Below the pieces are notes generated by a model. That model was not told the DNA's origin. It saw only the letters and a program-made list of their open reading frames with translations, and did no database searches. This document shows, one piece after another, positions 1 to 5,069 of a stretch of DNA of 5,069 bases. The DNA lies in assembly GCA_903932565.1 (NCBI GenBank), contig CAIZGQ010000419.1, positions 1 through 5,069 on the forward strand. The letters are read 5' to 3'. How positions within the stretch are numbered: position 1 is the stretch's first letter; every line of letters starts with the position of its first letter. This stretch comes from an uncultured Hyphomicrobiales bacterium (GTDB lineage Bacteria; Pseudomonadota; Alphaproteobacteria; Rhizobiales; Beijerinckiaceae). A program made the position numbers and the translations under genes.

Positions 1-102
1 AGATAAACACGTCTATTTCCTGAAAATACCTTCAAAATGGCTTGTCGATATTTGGCCTTTTGTGGAGGATGGTGACGCCGCAAATCATCCGGGGCCGCCA
101 GC
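1..102 (+). other. 5' flank of the ABC importer operon; no confident signal
   Basis: All three plus-strand frames are broken here or run out of frame with the operon. A good GGAGG (64-68) is followed at once by ATG 69, which opens a 59-codon frame overlapping the binding-protein gene, but its product has no protein-like character beyond being a frame shadow. The promoter of the operon must lie here or further upstream; I see no convincing -35/-10 pair. Confidence 0.3.
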
Positions 103-1122
103 ATGATGTTCGCCAGATCTGCCGTTTCAAACTTGCTGCGAACTGCCCTGCTGTGCGTGAGCCTGCTTCTGGTGCAGGGTCACGCTTCGCAAGCGGAAGA
201 GTACGCGATCAAGGTTGCCACGCCCGAGACGCCGCCCTCTTTCCATAATCTCTATCTGCAAATCGCCTACGAATTGGGGATCTTTAAAAAGAACGGCCTA
301 ATCGTTTCCGAATTCATTCAGCTCAAAGGTGGCCCTCTGGCAACGCAGGCTGTCGTCTCGGGTCAGGCAGATGTCACCGCGACCGATGTGGAAGGCATTT
401 TGAATGCCACGAAATCCGGTTATGGCGTGCGTGCTGTCTCAGCCCCGGCGGCCAAGCTGTCTTATGTGATCGTCGCGCGCCAGGAGATCACGTCCTTCAC
501 TGATTTTAAGGGCAAGCCGTTTGCGATTTCGCGCCCGAGTGCGCTGTCGCAATACGTCACCTTCCCATTCCTGGCAAAAAGCGGCCTGACAAAAACAGAT
601 ATCCAGTGGCTGTCCGTGGGCAGCAGCAAAGACCGGCTCTTTGCCCTCATGGCCGATCGTGTGAAGGGCGCTGTGATGGACATCGCGACCTATGTTGAAG
701 CGCGAGACAACAAGAATATCCATGTTCTGGCGCGCGTCGCTGACGTCATGCCGCTCTATCCCCACGAGCTCTTGCTTGTTCGCAAGGACGATATCGACAA
801 GAACCCGGAAAAAGTAACGCGTATCGTTCAGTCCATCATTGAAGCCTGTCGGTATCTGATGGCGGACCGCGATGGCTCCATCAACGTGTTCATGAAATAC
901 GCGAGTGTCGACCGCGCGCAGGCGGAAGACGCATACGATCAATTGTTTGCTCTCAAAGGCTGGGGCGTGAATGGAGGCATGACAAAAGAGCGGCTCGATG
1001 CAGCTCTCGACACCTCCGTGCAGAACAAAGCCATTGAGGTGCCAGTTCCACTGGATCAATGGGCTGATTTCAAATACCAGGCAGAAGCCCTGCGCCGTCT
1101 TGGTGGGCCGATTGCGGAATGA
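103..1122 (+). CDS. ABC transporter periplasmic substrate-binding protein, NMT1/SsuA-like (NitT/TauT family)
   Basis: This is the periplasmic ligand-capturing component of an ABC importer. The 339-residue product starts with a Sec signal peptide: a basic N-terminus, a hydrophobic core at about residues 11-24, and a likely cut after ASQA (residue 31). The mature protein has the family's opening pattern, with PETPPSFHNLYLQIAYELGIF at about 41-61 matching the usual 'ligand-contact loop, then helix ending in GIF/GLF'. The segment GGPLATQAVVSGQADV (76-91) matches the usual 'A-L-x-G-x-A-D' helix and turn. Length is normal for the family. ATG 103 or ATG 106 are the only sensible starts, because an in-frame TGA lies at 73-75. 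Neither has a good Shine-Dalgarno sequence; a GGAGG at 64-68 is too far upstream. It is the first gene of an operon, with the ATPase 24 bp downstream. Known ligands of the family include sulfonates, nitrate, thiamine precursors and aromatic acids; the sequence does not tell which applies here. Confidence 0.93.
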   Translation: MMFARSAVSNLLRTALLCVSLLLVQGHASQAEEYAIKVATPETPPSFHNLYLQIAYELGIFKKNGLIVSEFIQLKGGPLATQAVVSGQADVTATDVEGILNATKSGYGVRAVSAPAAKLSYVIVARQEITSFTDFKGKPFAISRPSALSQYVTFPFLAKSGLTKTDIQWLSVGSSKDRLFALMADRVKGAVMDIATYVEARDNKNIHVLARVADVMPLYPHELLLVRKDDIDKNPEKVTRIVQSIIEACRYLMADRDGSINVFMKYASVDRAQAEDAYDQLFALKGWGVNGGMTKERLDAALDTSVQNKAIEVPVPLDQWADFKYQAEALRRLGGPIAE

Positions 1123-1146
1123 CCTGCGCGCCATGGATCTGACCTG

Positions 1147-1923
1147 ATGGTTGCCGGGCTTTCGGTAAAACGCATCTGCAAAGCGTTTCCTGACGCAACA
1201 GGAGCAATGGGCTTTCCGGTTTTGAAAGACATCAGCTTTGATGCAAAACCGGGCGAGTTCATATCACTCATCGGCCCCAGCGGCTGCGGCAAGACAACGT
1301 TGCTGCGCATCATGCATGGTCTTGATACGCCAACATCGGGAACAATTTTCAGTCGCGACAAAAAGATCAACGCGCCAGCTCATGATCGCGCGTTTGTGTT
1401 TCAGCACTTCAACCTGTTTCCATGGCGGACTGTCGCAGACAACATCGGCTACGGCCTGGAAGTGCGCGGGGATGACCGCAGCGCCCGTCAGGACGTTGTG
1501 CGTAAGATGGTCAGCCTTGTGGGACTCAATGGCTTTGAAAAGCACTATCCGCACGAGATTTCCGGCGGCATGCAGCAACGCGTCGGCATCGCGCGTGCCC
1601 TCAGTCTCAATCCAGATATTCTGCTGATGGACGAGCCGTTCGGGGCTCTGGACGCAATCACGCGCGAGCGTCTGCAGCGGGACATAGCAGACATTCTGGC
1701 GCGAACTCCAAAGACAACCCTTTTCGTTACCCACAACATGGATGAAGCAATCTACTTTTCCGACCGCATTCTTGTGTTTGGTACCAAGCCGGGTCGCATC
1801 GTGGAAGAAGTGATTGTTCCCCTGCAACGGCCGCGGCAGGCCGATGTGATCCGTGGCAGCCGCGAATTTGCAGATCTGCGGGAGCATCTGTGGTCTCTTC
1901 TGTCACGTGAGATGGATTTGTGA
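1147..1923 (+). CDS. ABC transporter ATP-binding protein, SsuB/TauB-like
   Basis: This is the cytoplasmic ATPase that powers the importer, working as a dimer against the permease. All catalytic motifs are intact in the 258 residues: Walker A GPSGCGKT at 43-50, Q-loop Gln86 in FVFQHFNLFPW, ABC signature SGGMQQR at 139-145, Walker B ILLMDEP at 158-164 with catalytic Glu163, D-loop GALD at 166-169, and switch His196 in FVTHNMDEA. The FQ-x-x-x-LFPW and THNMDEA forms are typical of the nitrate/sulfonate/taurine branch. The C-terminal extension after about residue 210 is short, as in SsuB. ATG 1147 is the first ATG after the upstream gene's stop in the same frame. Only a weak GGAT at 1136-1139 precedes it, so translation may be partly coupled to the upstream gene. 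The next gene begins 7 bp after the stop. Confidence 0.95.
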   Translation: MVAGLSVKRICKAFPDATGAMGFPVLKDISFDAKPGEFISLIGPSGCGKTTLLRIMHGLDTPTSGTIFSRDKKINAPAHDRAFVFQHFNLFPWRTVADNIGYGLEVRGDDRSARQDVVRKMVSLVGLNGFEKHYPHEISGGMQQRVGIARALSLNPDILLMDEPFGALDAITRERLQRDIADILARTPKTTLFVTHNMDEAIYFSDRILVFGTKPGRIVEEVIVPLQRPRQADVIRGSREFADLREHLWSLLSREMDL

Positions 1924-1930
1924 GCGTGCG

Positions 1931-2695
1931 ATGCTGACTTATTGGCGCAAGCGCCTCCCCGACGTTACGCTGCATCTTGGCGTGCTCCTGTTGTGGGAGA
2001 TAGCTTGCCGCACTGTGATCCCACCGATGTTCCTGCCGCCGCCCTCGGCTATTGTCGCGGCATTCGCCGAAACAAGTCGCACGGGGGAATTGTGGACGCA
2101 GTTGCGCCAGACATTGAGTGTGCTGTCGGTTGGATTTGGTCTTGCTGCCGTCACGGGCGTGATTGTCGGCGTTGCCATGGGGACATCGAAAACACTCAGC
2201 AGATTTCTTGATCCCTATGTGAACGCGATGAATGCCATGCCAACAGTGGCGCTCGTGCCTGTCGTAATCATTTGGCTTGGACTTGGATACGAAGCCAAAG
2301 TCTTCCTGACATGGCTGGTTAGTTTTTTCTCAATGGTCATCAGCGCACAAACCGGTGTGCAGAACATTCCGTTTTCCTATCTCGACACGGCACGTGCTTT
2401 TGCCTCAAACCGGTGGGCCATCATCCGCATGGTCGTCCTGCCGGCGGCGATCCCCTTCATCGTGTCGGGCATTCGAATCGGCCTTGGTCGTGCGCTAGTT
2501 GGCGTCGTTGTAGCGGAAATGTTCACGGCTCTTTCGGGTCTTGGGTACATGCTGACAAATTACGGCAACACCTTCAAAATCAATTTCGTGTTTGTGCCGA
2601 TTGTAACTCTCGCGATCCTCAGCATCGTTCTCAACAGCTGTCTGCAATGGGCAGAAAAGAAACTTACCCCGTGGAACCGTGGACGGAACCACTAA
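1931..2695 (+). CDS. ABC transporter permease, SsuC/TauC-like (BPD_transp_1)
   Basis: This is the inner-membrane channel subunit. The 254-residue product has about six hydrophobic segments, near residues 12-30, 62-83, 104-118, 124-139, 172-200 and 228-244. The family marker FLPPPSAIVAAF lies at 34-45, and MPTVALVPVVIIWLGLGYEAK at 103-123 is the conserved region before the third helix. The cytoplasmic coupling loop that docks on the ATPase is DTARAFASNRWAIIRMVVLP at 152-171. In this loop the position usually held by the invariant glycine of the EAA motif is Ala158, a mild departure. I chose ATG 1931 over the longer frame opening at 1853, because the longer form would overlap the ATPase gene by about 70 bp and would add a non-family N-terminus. 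Only a weak GAG at 1922-1924 precedes it, which suggests translational coupling to the ATPase gene. It is the last gene of the operon. Confidence 0.93.
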   Translation: MLTYWRKRLPDVTLHLGVLLLWEIACRTVIPPMFLPPPSAIVAAFAETSRTGELWTQLRQTLSVLSVGFGLAAVTGVIVGVAMGTSKTLSRFLDPYVNAMNAMPTVALVPVVIIWLGLGYEAKVFLTWLVSFFSMVISAQTGVQNIPFSYLDTARAFASNRWAIIRMVVLPAAIPFIVSGIRIGLGRALVGVVVAEMFTALSGLGYMLTNYGNTFKINFVFVPIVTLAILSIVLNSCLQWAEKKLTPWNRGRNH

Positions 2696-3361
2696 GGCAC
2701 AAACCAAATACACCGTTCGGTTCGAGCCATCCGCGCGAATCGGTCCGCACGTGAGAGACTGCGCCAGAAGATGCTACGGTGCCGCGTCATCAGAAGCAGT
2801 CGGTTCCTTACAAACCCGATGAACGCAATCAGCACGAACACTGCGAGGTCTCGGGCATATTCATAAGACGCTGCGGCAACATCACAAAATAAGCCAGGCC
2901 TTGGCTCTCACCGATGATCTCCGTGACAATCGTGATGATCAGCGCCACTGGAAGAGCAATGCGAATGACCGTGAAAATCATTGGGAGGGTCGCAGGCAAC
3001 AGCACTCTGAAAAAGATGGCGAGGCGCGACGCGCCCATGTTCTCCGCCGCCCCTGTCAGCACCTTTGGCGTTGACAGGATGCCCGCATGAAAGTGAACCG
3101 CAGTGGAAACAGGCACGCCAGAAACACGAGCGCTATATTGGATTCTGTTCCAAACCCAAAAAGAAAGATAAAGGCGGGATATAGAGCGATCTTGGTGATA
3201 GGGAAGCCAGATTTAAATCTTGAATCAACGAGAACCTCGACAACTCTCGACCTCGCCATCGCAGACGTCCACCTGCGCCAAATCGCCGGCAAAATATCTT
3301 TTGCTGGCAGGCTCTTCGCCAAAAGCGCAGAGCAAAATAGCCGCCGAAAACTAGCGATCAA
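2692..3361 (-). pseudogene. Decayed ABC transporter permease of the NitT/TauT (SsuC-like) type
   Basis: Three consecutive pieces of one permease lie on the minus strand in two shifted steps. The 5' piece (about 3361-3105) contains LPAKDILPAIW, like the PPPS...VAAFW segment of relatives, then PITKIALYPAFIFLFGFG. The middle piece (about 3104-2848) continues with HFHAGI, the coupling loop GAAENMGASRLAIFFRVLLP, and the helix that follows. The 3' piece (about 2847-2692) gives LAVFVLIAFIGFVRNRLLL, a typical last transmembrane helix and basic tail. Adding one base near 3104 (restoring F-P-T-A-V-H) and one near 2848 (restoring P-E-T-L-A-V) joins the pieces without a stop. Between the LPAKDIL and PITKIAL segments there are about 35 residues, against about 68 in the intact permease at 1931-2695, so an internal deletion of about 30 residues is likely. 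No convincing start codon is seen. The sequence differs clearly from the intact neighbour, so it is not a recent copy of it. Confidence 0.85.
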
Positions 3362-3538
3362 GGTGGACCACCAAACCCAAGCGCTTCAGGCCACCGATGA
3401 ATTCCCATATGACTTGGATCACCTCATCAGGGCCGGACCATACGACTGGCCCTCCCCCTGCTCCTTGCAACTGCAGCAATGGGATTTCTCACCCGTACTG
3501 CGCGACAATCATAACGTCAGGACCAAACACCTCAACTT
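3351..3538 (-). pseudogene. Stop-interrupted coding remnant, family not recognised
   Basis: The gap between the binding-protein gene and the permease remnant holds one minus-strand frame with coding-like content. It reads VEVFGPDVMIVAQYG, then TGA at 3491-3489, then a continuation that includes GGPVVWSGPDEVIQVIWEFI and GLKRLGLVVHLDR, ending at TAG 3353-3351. The amphipathic pattern after the internal stop looks like the C-terminal helix and last strand of a globular protein, not a permease. There is no start codon or ribosome binding site of note. I do not recognise the family. It could be the tail of a gene that once sat in this cluster, or chance open frame. The call rests on protein-like composition only. 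Confidence 0.3.
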
Positions 3539-3547
3539 AAATGAGGT
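3529..3547. terminator. Possible weak hairpin terminator after the LivK-type gene
   Basis: ACCTCA (3529-3534) and TGAGGT (3542-3547) form a perfect 6-bp stem with a 7-base loop, starting 6 bases beyond the stop codon of the minus-strand binding-protein gene. In the gene's direction the tail is GTTTGG, a poor U-tract; in the plus direction the tail is TTTTAA. The position is right for a terminator but the stem is short and AT-rich in its loop, so this is tentative. Confidence 0.35.
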
Positions 3548-3553
3548 TTTAAT

Positions 3554-4765
3554 TCACCTTGCTGATCCGATAAGGTCGCCCCCAGGCTTGCTGACCAGAT
3601 CCCAAGTTTTGCTGTCGGATTTCCACCGCGTGACTACAGCCTGGGACACATTCAACCCACGTTGTGGCATGGCCACAAAATCATAAATTCCATTGACGCC
3701 CCTCCAACCAACCGTCTTGCTAATACTTGTCCTGATCTGCTCCCCGGTCGCAGAGATACCAAATTCCTGAAGTGCCTTGATGACAAGGAGTCCAGTGTCC
3801 CAGGCGTGCGCGGATGCAACGTCAGGTTTCATGCCGGCGGCTTTGTAGCTGTCATTCATATCCTTTTGAGCCGCCAGAACAGCTGGATCAAGATCCTTCG
3901 ATCCTGGTTGGCTTGACCATTGCGTTGACATGAAGAGTGCTTCTTTTGGCATGAACGCCGCGTATTGCTGCATTTGCGCAAAGGTCATGTTTGCATCCGT
4001 CGTCGCAACCGGAATGCCAAGACCTGTCTGCGCAATGCTTTTTAAAACCGTGCCGAAGGGCGCGCCGCTCGTCCAAACGATGAGAGCTTCTGCACCAGAT
4101 GTGCGCACCTCTTCAACCTGCGCGGCCACACTCACATCTGCCGGCGCAAACTTGACGGACGCGACAAATTCGAGACCTTTGTTCTCAGGCATCGCGATCG
4201 CCTCGTTGAAACCTCGCGCACCATCCTGACCGCTCGCATCGGTCGACGTGATCATGCCGAGCTTGGTGAAACCGCGACCGCGATAATAACGGATAAGGGC
4301 AATCGCTGCATCGTGGGTGGAGACAAACGCCGAGAAGACTAATGAGCCTTCAGGTGGATGGACGCCTGGGGACAGGCAGTATTGCACCGGCCCGTTGGCA
4401 AAGATTGGCGTCATCGCGTTACACATGGCAACAAGGCCGGAACCGATCACGATGGCTGGATGATCCGCCACAATCTGATTGGCCAACTGAACGGCCACCT
4501 GCGGGCTCGATTGGTCATCATAAAACTTGTACTGAAGTTCGGTCCCCTTTAAGTCACCCCGGGCATTGATCAAATCGGCCTGTATCTTCAAAGCATCGCG
4601 TTCGCCTTGACCGAGAAACGCAGCATTCCCGCTGAGAGGAAGCACAACGGGAATCACGTAAGTTTCGGCTGCTGTCGCAGTTTCGGTGATCACAAGAAGA
4701 CCTTGGAGCGCCAGAGCACCACCAACGGCAGCAACATGTAATTTCTTCTTCCAATTCTTTTTCAT
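3554..4765 (-). CDS. Branched-chain amino acid-type ABC transporter substrate-binding protein (LivK-like, Peripla_BP_6)
   Basis: This is a periplasmic binding protein of the HAAT/LivK class, 403 residues from ATG 4765-4763. The signal peptide is clear: MKKNWKKKL, a hydrophobic core at about 11-26, and a cut after TATAA (residue 33). The mature start ETYVIPVVLPLSGNAAFLGQ matches the usual 'PLTG...G' ligand loop, followed by the helix ending INARGDLKG (66-74) and YDDQSSPQVAVQLANQIV (82-99), both family hallmarks. Two cysteines (115 and 130) lie close together and may form a disulfide, as some relatives have. The upstream ATG at 4801 would add 12 residues before the basic signal start and has no ribosome binding site; the 4765 start has GAGGA 8 bases ahead. 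The ligand cannot be told; family members bind amino acids, amides, urea or aromatic acids. No LivH, LivM, LivG or LivF gene is visible, so it is an orphan within this window. Confidence 0.92.
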   Translation of the reverse strand: MKKNWKKKLHVAAVGGALALQGLLVITETATAAETYVIPVVLPLSGNAAFLGQGERDALKIQADLINARGDLKGTELQYKFYDDQSSPQVAVQLANQIVADHPAIVIGSGLVAMCNAMTPIFANGPVQYCLSPGVHPPEGSLVFSAFVSTHDAAIALIRYYRGRGFTKLGMITSTDASGQDGARGFNEAIAMPENKGLEFVASVKFAPADVSVAAQVEEVRTSGAEALIVWTSGAPFGTVLKSIAQTGLGIPVATTDANMTFAQMQQYAAFMPKEALFMSTQWSSQPGSKDLDPAVLAAQKDMNDSYKAAGMKPDVASAHAWDTGLLVIKALQEFGISATGEQIRTSISKTVGWRGVNGIYDFVAMPQRGLNVSQAVVTRWKSDSKTWDLVSKPGGDLIGSAR

Positions 4766-4773
4766 TGTTGGAG

Positions 4774-4778
4774 TCCTC
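4774..4778 (-). promoter_or_regulatory. Shine-Dalgarno sequence that fixes the LivK-type gene start
   Basis: Read on the minus strand, GAGGA lies 8 bases before ATG 4765-4763. It is the best ribosome binding site in the window and favours this start over the ATG at 4801-4799, which has none. Confidence 0.75.
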
Positions 4779-4818
4779 AATGCAAACATCTTGGCGATCA
4801 TCTTAATATCAAACTGCG

Positions 4819-4872
4819 ACGAACATGATTATTGCGGTGACCCGGCAGAGGTGGTCCAGATTTAATGTTCGT
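4819..4872. repeat. 8-bp perfect inverted repeat upstream of the LivK-type gene
   Basis: ACGAACAT (4819-4826) and ATGTTCGT (4865-4872) are exact reverse complements separated by 38 bases. They lie 54-107 bases upstream of the binding-protein start codon. The outer arm runs into six T's (4872-4877) on the plus strand. The centre-to-centre distance is 46 bp, about 4.4 helical turns. The pair could be two half-sites of a regulator controlling the gene, or the base of a long, imperfect hairpin. The repeat is plain in the sequence; the role is inferred. Confidence 0.45.
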
Positions 4873-4889
4873 TTTTTGGTCTTTTCCCC

Positions 4890-5051
4890 CTAGTGATAGC
4901 GGAGATTTGCCAAGAAGCGAACGCTTTTTCGACCAGACAGATTGTACTCGTTCTCAAGCTGACAGAGATCGGCCTCACGGCGCCAGACCAGATTCGGCTT
5001 CAGGTCAACCCAAGCGCAGCAGCCGCTGTTGAACCAATACAGGATTTTAGA
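4890..5051 (-). pseudogene. Possible 3' end of an unrecognised gene or gene remnant at the window edge
   Basis: A minus-strand frame runs open from the TAA at 5054-5052 to TAG 4892-4890, about 53 codons. It includes the segments WVDLKPNLVWRREADLCQ and YNLSGRKSVRFLANLRYH. Codon choice is ordinary for the window (CTG, CGC, AAC, GAG frequent, few rare codons), which is why I list it. No start codon fits, and an in-frame stop lies 5' of it, so if it is coding it is broken or shifted near 5052. The alternating polar and hydrophobic pattern ending in an aromatic-rich stretch recalls the last strands of an outer-membrane barrel, but this is only an impression. The opposite strand is also open in the same codon register (4866 to the window end), so strand choice is uncertain. 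Confidence 0.25.
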
Positions 5052-5069
5052 TTACTCGTTGGAGGCAGG

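Noticed and set aside
42..248. A 68-codon plus-strand frame with a GGAGG just ahead of its internal ATG at 69
   Set aside because: It overlaps the binding-protein gene in another frame, and its product lacks any protein-like pattern. The GGAGG is probably coincidental, though a short leader peptide starting at 69 cannot be fully excluded.
439..1134. A 231-codon minus-strand open frame
   Set aside because: It is antisense to the substrate-binding protein gene, whose signal peptide and family motifs are clear. The antisense product has no recognisable features.
1264..1887. A 207-codon minus-strand open frame
   Set aside because: It is antisense to the ATPase gene with all its catalytic motifs intact; the frame is a by-product of that gene's codon use.
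1853..1930. An N-terminal extension of the permease from ATG 1853
   Set aside because: It would overlap the ATPase gene by about 70 bp and would add a Cys-rich segment unlike permease N-termini; ATG 1931 fits family length and operon spacing.
2710..2745. An imperfect hairpin (ACCGTTCG against CGAATCGGT) as a terminator after the operon
   Set aside because: The pairing needs a bulge, no T-tract follows, and the stretch is explained as the tail of the decayed permease.
3087..3686. A 199-codon plus-strand open frame
   Set aside because: It lies antisense to the permease remnant and the end of the LivK-type gene. Its product has no domain-like pattern, and the minus strand carries clear transporter homology over most of its length.

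Overview
The window looks like a stretch of bacterial chromosome or large replicon given over to periplasmic solute uptake. It is moderately GC-rich, carries Sec-type signal peptides, and encodes NitT/TauT-family and LivK-type transport parts. That fits a Gram-negative proteobacterium, most likely an alphaproteobacterium of the Hyphomicrobiales (rhizobial/Bradyrhizobium-like) type. The taxonomy is inferred from protein style only; no marker gene is present.

Positions 103-2695 (+ strand) hold a compact, intact three-gene ABC importer operon: an NMT1/SsuA-like substrate-binding protein, an SsuB/TauB-like ATPase, and an SsuC/TauC-like permease. The gaps are 24 and 7 bp. The binding protein would capture a small organic or anionic ligand in the periplasm, the permease would pass it through the inner membrane, and the ATPase would drive transport. 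No catabolic gene is present to fix the ligand.

Positions 2692-3361 (- strand) hold a second, unrelated-by-operon NitT/TauT-type permease that is decayed. Its reading frame can be rebuilt by restoring one base near 3104 and one near 2848. It also seems to have lost about 30 residues internally. Its restored stop codon overlaps the stop codon of the intact permease tail to tail (CTAA). Just upstream of it on the same strand (3351-3538) is a stop-interrupted stretch that looks like the end of another decayed gene, which I cannot name.

Positions 3554-4765 (- strand) encode an intact LivK/Peripla_BP_6-type binding protein with a clear Shine-Dalgarno sequence and signal peptide. No matching LivH/M/G/F genes are in view. 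Its upstream region (4766-5069) holds an 8-bp perfect inverted repeat and, at the window edge, a short open stretch that may be the tail of another gene.

No tRNA, rRNA, CRISPR array, insertion sequence or clear novel system was seen. The most informative part of the window is the decaying transporter region between two intact transport loci.
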